The notes beneath the pieces are model-generated. The model was not told the DNA's origin, searched no databases, and saw only the letters and a list, made by a program, of their open reading frames with translations. DNA of 64,000 nucleotides, taken from NCBI GenBank assembly GCA_029721435.1, contig CM056576.1, forward strand, positions 121,013,166 to 121,077,165. Direction: 5' to 3'. Of the stretch, positions 1 to 15,100 are shown piece by piece; positions within the stretch are counted from its first letter, which is position 1; each line of letters starts with the position of its first letter. Made by a program: the position numbers and the translations under genes. This DNA is from Gymnothorax reevesii (Eukaryota; Chordata; Actinopteri; Anguilliformes; Muraenidae).

Positions 1-57
1 GCCGCTGCTTTTGAATAGGAAATAACTATCTGATGTTTGTTTAGGAGTTTAACCCAC

Positions 58-147
58 CTTGCAGCTTTCCCTCCAATGAGGAGCTCAGCCTGGAATGACC
101 GCATGTGCTAGCAGGTCGGTCGCCACCAGCAGAACGCCTCCGCTGAT
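58..147 (-). CDS. pask: pask coding exon 9 (last exon in window)
   Basis: 90 nt between a TTCATTCAG acceptor and CAAG|GTGGGT donor. In phase with exon 8 it reads DQRRRSAGGDRPASTCGHSR and so on, a low-conservation segment. Accepted because both splice sites are good and the frame is open and in phase. Confidence 0.72.
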
Positions 148-3100
148 CTGAATGAACAGAGTGAAGACCATTTTGAAGCCTGTAGCACATTACAGTCCAA
201 AATCTAAACCTACCCTCCGCATCACTCAGCATGAACAATGTTACACTCACTAGACAAACCCCACCTGCCCTCTCCAAGAACAACCCTACAGTATGTTGCA
301 CACTGAACTTTAACACCCATCCCTAGTGTCACCTGCACAGCTGCTGGCAGAGCAGGCACTGCCAGACTGGAAGATGAGACGTCCCTGTGAGGAGTTCGCT
401 CTGGGCTCATCCTCAAGGTGTTGCAGCTGGGGGCTCAAGGCCTCCTCCACCACAGACAGGCACTCGAAGAACCCTGGCATCAGGAAGGTGATGTTCTACC
501 AACAGAAATCGCATTCAAATGCATTACTGCTCTCATGACAACATTATAAACAAGTTCAGATTTGCTCTAGGGCAGTGGTCGTCAACCCTGGTCCTGGAGT
601 GCCACAAGGTGTGCAGAGTTTGGTTTTCTCCAACCTATTTAAACCCAAGACTCAGGTGAGATGAGTTAAGTGTGTAATCAACTGCTTCAACGCATCAATT
701 AAGTGCTGAGTAACATCAAAAACCAGCAGACAGTGCGGCTCTCCAGGACCAGAGTTAACTACTACTGCTCTAGAGATTCAGTGGTTTGTTTGAATGGTTG
801 CATCTCAGCCGTTATCACCTGGGAACATCTACACCATGGTCAATGTCAGTCTCAACTTTTGTCGGCTGGGAATGTATTTGCCTAAGCTTTTGCCAGCTGG
901 GAATGTTTACATCATAGCTTGTTTTTTGGGAATGTCAACAAATGAGCATGTCAGTTTGGCATGTCTATACCTTAGCTTTTCTCAGTTTTGAATGCATACA
1001 CCATGGATTTTGTCGGCTGGGAATGCATTTGCCTAAGCTTTTGCCAGCTGGGAATGTTAACACCTTGGCTTGTCTTTAGTAGATGTCTACACATTAGCTT
1101 CTGTCAGTTTAGAAAGGCATGTTTTGGCATGTCTACAGCTTAGCTTTAGTCATTGTTTAATTTCTACACCATAGCTCTAGACAGTTCTTAATGTCAACAC
1201 CAAGCTTTTGTCAGTTAGGAATGAATACACTTTAGCTTTTGTCAGCGGGCAATGTACATACTTTAGCTTTTGCCAGTAGGAAACGTTTACACCTCAGCTT
1301 GTCAGTAGCGAATGTCTACACTTTGGCTTCATCACTTTGGCATGTCAACACCTCAGCCTTTGTTTCTTCTAAATGACTACATCTTAGCATTGGTCATTTT
1401 CGAATGGATCCACTCTAGCTATTGACAGTTTGGAATGGTTGCATTGAAAAATTGCTAGCGAATTCGCCCGTCTTGTAAAGTTAATCATAATACCTTGCCC
1501 AGCAGTTCAGACTTCTTGAATCCAAAGTGCACAGCAGCGAACCCGTCACTGACGCTGTGGATAGCACCGAAGCGATCCAGCGTAAAGAGTCCACTGAATG
1601 CGCTAAAAACCCAGATAGTCCCGGAAAACATCAAACCTGCACCTGGGGATGTCTGGCAGCTGTCGTCTGAATGTTCCCAAAACCAGAGACAAAGACAGAC
1701 AGGCACACACAAGCGGGATTATTTCAGACAAGTTTACAAATGTTGCCTCTAAATTTTGCCATCATCACCTTTCCTTTAAAAGGACAGAGATACCTTCAAT
1801 GCAAGCTTATCATAAAACCACCAGAATCTATTCCGTAGATTTAAGATCGTTGGACCATTTATGAATATTTGTGCATGTTGGGAAGTAGAAAAGGCCTAAG
1901 AAACTGCAAAAGCAACAGTCAAATTTAGGGCTTTTGCACAATCTGCACTGCATAAAAGCTGCAATATCCATAAAAATATGTCATTAGATTAATAAATTAA
2001 CCATAACCTCATAATAGTAAAAAGCACAGGAACATTGCATTTGCGTATACCCCTTACCACTCCGGTAACATTTTCTTAAAATGCCTATAAAGGACGTACT
2101 CAAGGTAAAATGAAATATTTTCTTGTTTTTAACTTCCCTGATGGGCCGGTATATGGGCCGTCGGAGTGGTAAGGGGTTAATAATTCAACTTGATGTGCCT
2201 TGGCCTTCAAGATTAAATGGCTGCAATGCCAGTCATCTTCCTTTAATTAAAAAAGTCAATGAAGCAATTTTTTTTTTCACCGTTTACTAAGTGAATATTT
2301 TTAATGAAGCCGTTACATGTTTTAATTGTGTCACGCTTGTTTGCAGATGCAGGCCAACTGACTCAAACGGCTATATCCTATGAATACAGAAGGCGGAGCC
2401 CCTTCTCCAAATGTCATGAACAGCAAATGAGCTGGTGTCAGCTAGTGTGATGGACAGCGCCTAAGCCAGCAGATTCCCCAGAGACTCCCAGCCAATTGCG
2501 CTGCTGCTCACCATGTGACTTACATCTCCGCGGAGACTCCTGTGGGTGCGAAGCAGCAGAACACTCACCTGAGCTTGAGGACACAGGTGCTACCTCAGCT
2601 CTTTCTGGCGTAACCCCATCGAATTGGTCCTTCAGCAAAGATTTCCCACAATCCACTGCAGCCTTCAGCTTGATACACAATGGGAAAGTGGCGCCATCCT
2701 GACTTCTACCAGTTACACGCTGGATTCTCAGTGTCTGACAGGAAGTGATAATGAAACAAACAAAATATATTGCAATTACAAATGTGCAACCTCAATGCGA
2801 AATAAGTTGAAACACTGACGAGGAACTTTCCAACGCATTATTACATTGTGGAAGGATTACTGAACCGTGAAATTTTCCAAAGAAATGGATCAGGGGAAAA
2901 AAAAAAAAAAAATTGTGAATGATCGCAATCAGAGATCACTAAAATGGTTTGATGCAAACCTTTGCAAAACATCGACAGCAGAACTCAAAGCTATGTTTGT
3001 GGTCACAATAAAGCTACATCTTAGAGAGGGAAAAACTACAATTTGCTACAGAGAATAAAGGGCCAATTAACATGCGTATCATAGAATAATAAATTGGCTG

Positions 3101-6100
3101 CCATTTTTAAATAAGGTGTATATATACACATGTGCATACATTGGAAACGCCAAATTATCACTTCAGTAAATTGTTCAAATTTCCTCATAATCAACACATT
3201 TTTCCATGTTAACATGCCTTAAAATTCCTGGATTTACCTGGATTCTGGTATAATTCAGCCAGAGCATCAAGCAACTGAGCAGAGGTCAAAGGTTTTAAAG
3301 CCAAATGAAAGCCTAATTGTGACTTCCTATGTGCTGATGATAATAATCACCTCTCAATCTGTAAGTTATAATGGATCATAAGCAATTTTAAGCAATGACC
3401 TTGACCCCACCACCCCCGACATTTAACCCCCAACCACTGAGAAAACTGAGAGATACCCCATTATGTAGCACATAAATGGAAACAGAATTGAAAGACGATC
3501 ATTCTGGATTTAGTTTGAAGTTGATTTCATTGTTTTTATCAAAATTATTGCAGGAAAACATTTTTGACCTTTCTGGTGACCTTGATCTGATAACCTCCAA
3601 GATTTATAGGGGTTTATTCTGGCCTAATGCCCACCTATCCTGACAATTTCACGAAGACTGGTTTAGCCATTTTGCCGTAATATTCCAAAAAAAGAAAGAA
3701 ACAAACAACCAAACAAACCCCACCAAGAACAATGCCCCGCCCTCCACACTCCATTCCGGGAGAGGTAATAACATGCCAATGTAGAGGAGTACACTTAGGA
3801 GATAAACCTCCAGCTTTTTTCAAACACAAGGTATTTATCGTAGGATAGATAGATACCTGGAAACTTCTACGAGGTTTCAAATGTAAATTTCCAGGTATCT
3901 AGCCTACGATAAATACAGAGTCCTCGAAAAAAACGGTAGGTTTATCTCCATTCTACCAACTCTAAAGTTCTGAAGTTGAAGTTTGAAGTGAGAATGTCAG
4001 ACGCCATAGCGGTCGCCTTTTTTGGACACGGAAATCAATAGCCTATGTTTTTTCTTGAAGCGGCTCGATAATCAAGAGAGAGTTCGCACTTCACGCAGCA
4101 CAAGGTCTTGACCCAGTGCGAGGTAGTTTACCAGTGAATAGATACCTGGTGTAAACCAATCAAATTGCAGAATTTGCTGGAATGAATGGTAGAATCATGC
4201 TTGAATGCTTGTGGTTAGAAGGGTTGAGTGCTTTCAATGGATAAGTCTCAACAGCTGCCATGAGTCTCAGGGGCAACATAAGCCTGTTGACTTGTGTCCT
4301 ATAACATCAGGCTGTGCTCGCTTCACAACTGTATCCTCCTACAATGAGCTCTGATAGCTAACCTTGGGCAAGGTCCTTTGGTGGGGTGGGAGGTGGAGGG
4401 ATGGAATGAGCTTCCCAACTGACAGCCCCGTCACCTCATCAGCACATTGGTAACCATGGAGATAAGCAAAGGTGGGGTCACAACTGAGGATCCTCCCCTG
4501 AGATGAGAAACCGTTAGTTGAATCACCTGGCTCAACTGCAGCACGATTGACCATTTCAGCCAGAATGGTTGTATTCGTTGCGTACAGCCAAAATAAACTT
4601 CCCTGGTTAACGAGCATAACCATTTCCATGCTACTTGAAAATTAGGTAAAACTGAAGTAAGTCTCAGCTGTCCAGAAGGATGCATAAAATACAATATACA
4701 GTTAGCAATTTATTGCTATTTTCATGCACTTTGGCTTCATCAAGTATTGCAAGTATTGCAACACTAATTTTTCATAGTCATATATTTAAGAGTACCCTTA
4801 TTTCAAATTAAAATGTAATTTCCCCATTTCAAGCAGAAAATATAGCTTACTATCTACACTTAGTTTTGACTAATTCTCCCGCATTTTACATGACAGACTT
4901 ACATCTTGCAAAAATGACACACAGGCAGTGATTCTTTCCACTTGTTCCATCACAACTAAACAGCGGCGTCCCTCAGGGGCCAGTCCTCTGGTCCAAACAG
5001 AAACTGGTATTTTGGTGCCAGACTTTCTCACTGCCTCAACCTGCACAAGGTGTAAGCCAAAAGAGAGACTTTAAAATGCAATCACATGGAGCAGTAACCA
5101 TTTGTGCACAGCAAAGTTCAAAACAGAAGTGACTGTTATAAATTCAGCGCCCATGTACAGTCACACATCTAAATGTTTCCACGACAGAAAACACGTGGGG
5201 ACAACCAGTTGGTTCTCATGTTGACTGAATGAATTTAACCAACTAGAGACCATCAGGGATTGCATCAGCCGGGACAGCAATGCTGGTAATGTCTGCAGCA
5301 TAGCAGATCCCATTATAGCGCATTCAGTGAGTGCATACACAGACCACACACATCTTAAAACTCGGCTTTCCTTTTATCCCAAAGACTGACCTGTAATGTT
5401 CAGCGGTTGCAATGCCATTGTGTCCACAAGAAACATGCTTACAAACGCGCTCACGTGCGTATAAACAGCTGCAAACACACTCAGTTCATAACCATTTTAT
5501 GGTAGCTTTTGAGTAGTATTGCAGTATTTTTCCCAGATGACAAACACTGACAACAAAAAAAAATAATATAATACCAGCATCACTCTTGCCGCTGGTAAAA
5601 AGAACAATACGCAAGTCATTAGAAAATGAAATTTCCCCCCGGCCCCTTCAATATAATCTAAGCAATCCTAACATATCAAAAAGCACCAGTCTAGGACCTA
5701 ATTAATAAGCAGAGCAAGTTAGAAAATAATAAACAATATTAGAGTTCTGGTCTGGATACAAAATGTTCACGGACGGACAAACGTCCACACTGACGACTAT
5801 ATCCCCAACACTATATATATATATTGATAATAATGTCAATATAAATTAAAAAATTCTCAGTGCAGCCATTTGTTCAAGTATTTCTTCAACATCTAGGCAT
5901 AAAGGTATATGTAAACAAACACATTGCGGCTTATCAGCGTATTACCCTTTTTTTAGAGACTGGAAAATACATAAAAACAAGACCATAACTAGAAATGGTT
6001 TTTATACGTAAAAACAGATGTCTCCCCCTTCCCCCATTTCACATTTTAGAGTTATGGTCTGGAAAGGAGTCCCACCCTTCAATATGCCCAAGTCCAAATT

Positions 6101-9100
6101 GTTGGAAACAGAACATAAAAATCAAAAGCAGTTCAAACCCTCAAAAAGCACATCTACATGTTATGGAGAGACACTATATCAAATTTGGTGACAATCGGTC
6201 AAACAGTTTCAGAGTTATGCTCCGGAAACAAATGGGAACGCCGACGCCAACGTCAACGGGAATTCAGGCAAAAACAATATGTCTCCCCTTCCCCAGGAAG
6301 GGGGAGACATAAAAATCCAGAAATGTTTGATTACTTTTGAGAATGCTCAAAAGTTGAGCCTAAAAGGAGTTGTATTACAGGTATTGTGCATGCTGAAAAT
6401 GAAATGTCCTTTGGGGGGGGTGTTAACAGTTTTTTTCTATCTCTTTACATAAATGTTTGTTTTCGACTTAATTTTTATCCAGCCAATGTCGACTCAGGTA
6501 GACTTCCATGACCTGCCAATCTCGACCTGAGTCGACATGCAGTGGTAGCTCATGTACGGTCTTAATATAAAAAAAAAAAATAGAGAACAGTAGGCACTGT
6601 ACATGTTTGTTTACATGAATTTGCATTACTTATGTTTCCAAGAAACGTGAAACGCCGGTGAAAACCCAGTTAAAGCCGCGCAATCTCATTTTGATATAGA
6701 GGCCGTCAAGTAGCCCCATGAGATGTGAATTTATTACTGTAAATGATGGGTTACATATTGGGGTTTCAAAATATAGTGTTCAAAAATTAATTTATAACAT
6801 CATAAATACTGAAATTAATGCATTTATTGACTCTAAATTCATTTTTTTTTCCTACCGCAGAATTACTGGCAGTTCGATTCCACTAGACACATTTCAATTG
6901 GCTTTTAGGTTACGTTCGGCGGATAAACACCCGATAGTTTGGTTGTTATGGTTTAGGAAAATCTTTTCTACCATAGAAAATTAATTTAGACCATAATGCC
7001 GATGGTTCATTTTTACTCATTGGAAAACATGTTCATCGAGCAAAATGATTGACAACAGGTCAAGAATTATTAGCGCTAGATTTAACTAAACAAGGAGAAC
7101 TGGCAACATCCGATTGACGCCTGTGTGGTCTCCAGAGCCCGGGTTTTTTTTTTTTTTTTACAGTGAATTTAAGGGCAGGCAGCTAGCGGATCGTGGACAG
7201 ATGTCAGCGAATTGAGCGCGCAGTAAATATAATCGCGCAGAAAGTAAACAAACTTGCATAGTGCACCTTTAAGTCATTTTACATAGGCGTGGCGGCTTTT
7301 ACGCAAGCAGCAAAAGAGCTGCATGTGGCTCACGAGCCACAGGTTCCCGACAGTATTTAAAATAGCACACACATGCATTAGTTATATTCTCAATTTAATT
7401 TACAAGTTTTTAGGTAAACTATAGAAGAGACTAGGATTAGTTTGTGTCTGACATGGTGGGGGCGTGGCATCACGATGGTGGCTCGCCATCGTGATGTCGG
7501 TCAGCCAATCACAACGGACGATGACATTGTCCAATGGCACAACCCTATTATTGCACAACAGTTTCAGCCAATGTGTCCTTCATCAAGTCCTGTGCACGCT
7601 CACACGATTTAAAACTGTTCAGTACAAAAAAGCAGAAATCTAACAGAGGGCAACACTCAACTATTTGCAAACATCCATTTCTATCGTCTTCATTTAGCAT
7701 TATTTTAATATATTTCTATTACTTGGACCCAGAGATCCTTATATTGTAAATTTTTTGGGGAATTACACAAACAAAGTGGTGCAGAAACAGCCACTTGTTT
7801 CACACAGACATTCAATCCTCTTTCATCCTCATTCTCCCCAAACGAACGCTAAGTAAAATGGATGCTGCGTGAATTACATTCAGAATAAGGTATCTACACT
7901 TGATACAATGTAACCACGTAAAGGCGACAGCTGAAAGTGAAAATACTGTGGATAAATCAAAATACCTTCCGGTCTCAATCCGGTCTGTTCATCTGAAGCT
8001 CTCACCTCTACAAGTACAGAAAATTTTTGAGTAACTAAGCTACCAGCACAGGCCAGCTAGCAGTTCCACCTTTGGTCACCTCACGTGCAGCCGACATCTG
8101 GCTTTTATCTAATCAGCATCTGTCAAACCCAAGCATGCTCAGTTATTGTGACACAGCTCCATTATATCTTTCTGACTTTGGAGCATTATGACATTGTTTA
8201 ACATAGCAGTAGTCATGTCTGGATAGTAGTACTGAAGTCCATGCCCTTCCTTTTGTACAAAATGCATGGAGCCCTACAACAAAGAATGATGTCATCCGGT
8301 TCAAACCAAACCCATTCTTATTATACATTTAAAAAAAAAAAAACATCTTGAGACATTCTTAGTATTCTTACCACTTTTCCTGACACTGCTGTTATATGTC
8401 CATCCTCCTCAACATGCTCCTCCTCCAAGGCTTGCTCCATGATTTGACTAGTTTTCTTTAGAAGGCCACACAGCTTCAATCCAACAAGATCGCTGCTGTT
8501 GTACTCAAACATCTTGCAAGCCTGGTCACTGGCAACCAATATCTGCACAATGGATATATGATGCACTCAATTTCCCATATATGGAATACATGGACAGTTG
8601 GTGCTCAACTGTAGAATCGTAAATAAATGAACAGGAAAGCATAACATCATTATTTGGGAAAAAGTGAATGGTCTAGAAATTGACATTAGTTTTGTCTTCC
8701 CAATTGCCCATAAGACATTACCACATACGTGATACCCACCCACCACTATTGGACTGTCAGACAATGTTTCAATGGCTTTCAGAAATATGAATACATAAGT
8801 AAGGGTAAAAAAAAAAAAACTCAAATAGAGTGTGTTTATAAGAATACCTCCATGGTCACCGAGTCGACAATGAGGATAGATTTACGGGGACTAAGGAATG
8901 CAGGGGGGTTGGACTGATTGACATCTCCAGCGACCAGCTGAGCAAGGAAAGAAGTGGACATGCCACAACTCTCCAGCAGGGAGCAGGATTGGGTCCCAGG
9001 ATGAATATAACTGTTCAAATGCAGATTCTCTGCAGCTAAAGAACTGCTGCTGGAGGAGCTCACAGAGTCACCTTTGGAAAGGGGGGGGGGGGGGGGGATA

Positions 9101-12100
9101 AGGAAGACAGGAAAAAAAAAATACATGAACACATGGGGCTAATGCAAGACAGGAAAACAAGGCAGAGACAAGAGCATGTCTTCTTTATGAGCAAATGATT
9201 AGTTTGATAATGGTTCCCGATGTTTACCCAATAAACATAAACAGAAATGGGTTCTAATAAATAGAACCAAAAATAAATGAAAGAAAATATTAAATTGGGA
9301 AATAAATCTTAAAATACATGATTACAAAATAGGTAATTTCACTAATAAATGCATTTATTGACTTATTTTCTATATAAGTGCAGATTTATTTGAAGACCAC
9401 AAAGGAAAAACTATAGTCAAAATTTTGCATTTTTGTATATTTGATATAATATATATTATTGTTTGGAAGAAAGTCTTGAATTTTTAATGGGAAATTTCTC
9501 TATTATCTAAAAATGTCACTGATCATTTTACCATTGTGGTCTAAATTTATTTTCAAACTGATCTGCACATGTATTTGATAATGGTGACTTATTTCTCCAC
9601 ATTTTTTATTTTTATTTGATATATTTATTTATAAGGTAATTTTATCTATTTCTTTAGCCATTTTTTATTTTGGAAGTTTTGGTTCCCCATAGCTGCTTCC
9701 TTTGCACATAGTTTAACTTGGAATATTTCAAAATATCAAGAGTTTTAAAAATAAAGAAAATAAATACATGAAGAAATAAAAATAATACAAAAATCTCCAA
9801 AGAACCCCAACAAAAATCGCAAAACTGCATTACATTATCACTTCAATTTCACAGGTCGTTTAATCTGTACCATCAAAACTGACTGCCTGGCCGTGTATTT
9901 TGGTGTGTTGGCATGCTACTTAAGGGGCAATGTTGTTAGCTTCGTCATATAATTGCCCATCTCATTTTTTAAGGGTTTTATTTATTTCTTTATTTACTCA
10001 TTATTTAAGAGAATGGATTTTACTTTTCATCTTTTTTGAAGGTTTTGTCCAAAATGGGAAAAACACTATTTTTTTTTTTTTTTTTACCAGCACGAAAAAA
10101 CAGGCAACCAATATATTTTGGGGAAAAAATGTGACCAGGGCAATTATCCTATGAGGCTAACGATGTGCCTCAATGGCCACGTTCACATGGGTAGTTTTCC
10201 TCAATCTGATTGAAATCGATCAGAATAAGTGAATCTGATTTGATCTGTATACGTGAAGTTTAAGTCAAGAGATCCACGTTCAATCCGCGTTGACATGGCC
10301 CCAGCTGAATACGATTGTATTGAGTTTTTTTACCTGCTCATTACGTCACTCTGCGTACGACACTTCACTTACGAGCCTCTTACGTACTAGGAGTGCACAA
10401 TCATCTTTATCAACACAATCCACTTCACTCAGTCGTTTACATGGAGCATGGAGCGGATTATCAATCGGCGTAGACTACCTCTTACAATCTGATCCGGAAT
10501 ACAATCAGATCCGGGTGAATCAGATTGGCTAAGGTGTTTATATGAGACATTTTGAATCTGATTGACCTTTCAATCTGATTGTAAATAGGATTTTTGGATC
10601 CATGTAAACGGGGCCAATGTGTCCTTAATTGCTTACTGCTTTGTAATGGCCCGCATTCAGCGCAGGCCTGCACGCTTTCTGGGCCGATGCAAGGGTTTAG
10701 TATGCAAGCCACAGCAGTATCTGACTTCAAGCTGCAACTAAATCACCCCTCAATAAAAACCATTTTCGTGCTGCGCAGACGAACGAATTACGAAACCAAA
10801 ATGATATTAGGAAGGCTGATCGAATGCATTGGTATCCCAGACAACTCAATACAGACTGCTGGAATTTGTGATGTGTTTTGTAAATAACACGCACCTCTAT
10901 GACGCATAAAGTACACGGCAAAAATCCCAGTGTTAATTGAACTCCAGCAGAGTTTATATGAGACCCGTTGGTCCCATAAAACCAGTTGGTTCCATTAACA
11001 CTAGGGTTTGCTGTGTATATGTGCGAACTATATATATGTGTGAATGTTCGAGCAAGTTCAGAACTTAGCACTGGTAGGCGATCTGCATTTCTCTTCGTGG
11101 AAGATATCCCTTGAAGAGCATCATCCTTGAATTAATATGCGAGTTATCCATGTTGGCTTATTTGCAAATTTCATATAGCCGTTAATGTAATATGTGACAG
11201 ATCGAAATGCGGCCATTTTAACAAACATTTCCTCAGTACTCAAAAAGTTCATAAATGACATTAATACAATGCGGTTTTTGATGCATGTACTTCCAATTAA
11301 GTTTTAGTTTAAAATATGTCTGTGCTGAGCAGCAGAAAGTAAGGTTCCCAAGGAAAGGTCGCTTGGCATGGCCTTCGACATCGAATTTCGCGGCCGTCAC
11401 ATGTGAACACGAACCAGCGCAAGCCAGGCGGCGTTGGCTAGCAAAATTAGCCAGGTTGCGTGCACCATCAGTCATTGTTTGTGACATTTTACCGAAAGTC
11501 CAGTCAGGAGACTCGCTGCATCTCTGAAAGTTGTGGGAGCGACTGTGACCATCACCTGCTGTCTAGAGAAATGTCCGAAGTCATTTCCAAATCATAACCA
11601 TTTGGTCATAACCAAATCTGGCTACCTGTCTGAGTCAGAAACTTGGTGGCGAGATTGCTGGCTCATCTGGGAAGATTTGATGCGTATAAATCAATGGAGA
11701 GCAGTGAATAATAGTGATTATATCACTACTAGTCTAACATTAGATTAGCAAGCAGTGATTATTTAGTTATGTAGCTAGTTAGGAGAGTCACGCATTGACG
11801 GGACAGATAAGCTCGTTCGCTTGCTACATTTTTATTCTAACACTGCAAACATGGTAAAGAAATGGAGTGAATTATTTAAATTAGCTAATGTAGCACTAGC
11901 GCATGTAGGACATGTAGTTTTTTTAGTTCATCAAGCCAATACGAATGGAAACGTCAAACATAAATGATTTGACAGGCATTCCAATTCAAAATGTGTGAAA
12001 CTCATCCCTTCAAAAGGCGCCACGTAACATTCACTTCCGATTTCAGCAGGCGATTGTCACTTTGCGCCAATTCCTTGTGAAGACCTTCAGCTGTGACGTG

Positions 12101-15100
12101 TGTGATTATTGGAATGCTAATGCTAACATGCTAATGCTAACAAGAAATTGCCAATGTTAACATCTAGTCATTGCCATACTTATACATGTACGTTAAGATC
12201 AGAATACAACAACAAATGGCAAATAAGCTTAACCCTAATTGTATACATGCTAAAGCAGTAATATTAATGTTGGAATGCTAATGCTAACGCTAATATGCTA
12301 ATGCTAACCAGTAATTGCCAATGTTAATATCTGGTCATTGTCAAACTTATACGTGTCCGTTATGATGGGAGTACAACATCAGATGGCAAAAAGTCTTATA
12401 TCGAATAATATATACGCAAAAACAGCAATGCTAATGCTGGAATGCTAACGCTAACATGGTAATGCTAACAATGAATTGCTAATGTTAACATCTGGTCATT
12501 GCCATACTAATACATGTATGTTAAGATCAGAATACAACATCAGATGGCAAATAAGCTTAACCCTAATTGTATACATGCTAAAACAGTAATGTTAATGTTG
12601 GAATGCTAATGTTAACGCTAACATGCTAATGCTAACAAGAAATTGCCAATGTTAATATCTGGTCATTGTCAAACTTATACTACTCCGTTATGATGGGAGT
12701 ACAACGTCAGATGTCAAAAAGTCTTAAATCGAAAAATATATATGCAAAAATAGTAATGTCAATGCTGGAATGCTAACACTAACATGGTAATGCTGCCAAG
12801 AAATTGCTAATGTTAGTATCTGGTCATTGCCATACTTATACATGTATGTTAAGATCAGAATACAACATCAAATGGCAAATAAGCTTAACCCTAATTGTAT
12901 ATATGCTAAAACAGTAATGTTAATGTTGGAATTCTAATGCTAACATGCTGATGCTAACAAGAAATTGCCAATTTTAATATCTGGTCATTGTCATACTTAT
13001 ATGTGACCGTTATGATGGAAGTACAACATCAGATATCAAAAAGTCTTAAATCAAAAAATATATATGCAAAAACAGTAATGTTAATGCTGGAATGCTAACA
13101 CTAACATGGTAATGCTAACAAGAAATTGCTAATGTTAATATCTGGTCATTGTCATGTCCATTATGATGGGAATGCAACATCAGATGGTAAAAAGGCTTAA
13201 ATCAAAAAATATCTATGCAAAACAGTAGTTAATGTTGGAATGCTAATGCTAACATGCTAATACTGGCGAGAAATTGCTAATGTTAGTATCTGGTCATTGC
13301 CTTATACATGTCCCTTCTGATGAGAATACAACATCAGATGGCAAAAAAGCCTTAAATCAAAAAATTAATATGCATAAACAGCAATGTTAATGTTGGAATG
13401 CTAATGCTAACATGCTAATGCTTAAAAGAAATTGCTGTAAGTTCTGATGAAAATACAATGTCAGATGGTATTTATGCTTCCCCCTAAATGTATATGTAAA
13501 AACAGCAATTTTCATGTTGGAATGCTAATGCTAACATTCTAATGCTTTCAAAAATTGGTGATATTAATATCTGGTTATTGTTTATTCTTATACGTGTCCA
13601 TTATGATAAGAATACAACATCAGATGACAGATAAGCTTACCCCAAAATGTATATTTGAAAAAACAGCAATGTTAATGTTGGAATACTAATGCTAACATGC
13701 TGATGCTGACAAGAAATTGCTAATATTGATATCTGGTCTTTGTCATACTTATGAGTGTCCATTAAGATAGGAATACAACATCAGTTGGCATACAGGCTTA
13801 ACCCCAAACGTACAGCAAAAACATGAAAGTTAATGTTGGAATGCTAATGTTAACATGCTAATGCTAACAAAAAATTGCTAATGTTAATATCTGGTCATTG
13901 CCATACTTATTTGTGTCCGTTATGATGGGAATACATCATCAGATGGCAAAAGGCTTAGGTCAAAAAATGTTTGCAAAAACAGTAATGTTAATGTTGGAGT
14001 GCTAACATTTGCACATGTGCAAACCTGACGTTATTCATACAGCATGTGAAACTGCAAATATTTCTGTTGCCACAGTACTTTGACATAACTCTGAATTATT
14101 TTGTACAATTCTCAAAGAATGAAGTTTGACTTTATTTCACCTGAATACTTTTATTTGTAGTTTAGGAGAACATATTTCCTCACCTTCTGACAGCACATAA
14201 TACGATTCTGATGATCATCAGTCAATGCTACCAATCTAGCAAGGTTCGCAAGCTTACTGAACACTATTAGTGTCACCATCATTATTATCATATGCACACA
14301 CAAGCAATCCAAATGATACGAGGGACCGTTACTAGTTAGCAGGGGACTGACAACTAATAACAATTACTATCATTATTACAATTATAAGCATTAACACAAT
14401 CCAATTCTAGTAATCCTAACTATTATCATCAATAATGATAATAGCAAAATTGATGACTAAAGTGATGTGCATGTGAAGCACTATGATGTCCCCTGCCCCC
14501 AGAATCACAAAAATAGCAAAAGGCACCAGTTCACCGCTTTTGCGGGGGACGCAATACTGGCCTGTAGTCCTGGAGGACTACAGGCAAGTGGCCCTTACAT
14601 CAATCCTTGGTAAATGTATGGAGAGGGTAGTATGTGACCACTTGGCCAACATACTGTCAGACAAACTGGACTCTTTTCAATTTGCTGATAAAGGCAAGAC
14701 GCGGCGTAGAGGATGCTAGCCTTACACTTTTAGATACTGTCATAAAATACATGGACTCTCCACACCCACAAACTAGGATTTTATTCATGGATTTCTCTTT
14801 GCTTTTAATACTGTACACACAAGCACCCTGCTGCACTGCCTCTCCAACGTCCAGGTTCACTCCACAATGATTTTATGGAAACAACTTTCTAAAGGACAGA
14901 CCACAACAGGTGTTTTTAAAGGGGTTTCAATCCAGTAAGTTGGTTTTAAACACAAAACGCAACCCTGGGGGAGCCCCATCTCCCATTCTCTTTTCTATTT
15001 ATACTAAGCACATCTCCTGCAGCAGTGAGGGAATGTCTTCTTTTTAAATATGCAGATGACATGGCCCTGGTGGCTCACCTGACTGACATGCACGCCATGT

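Noticed and set aside
11050..11530. Candidate pask first exon or promoter near 11.2-11.5 kb
   Set aside because: Minus-strand frame has no PASK similarity; the exon at 26539 fits phase and content better.
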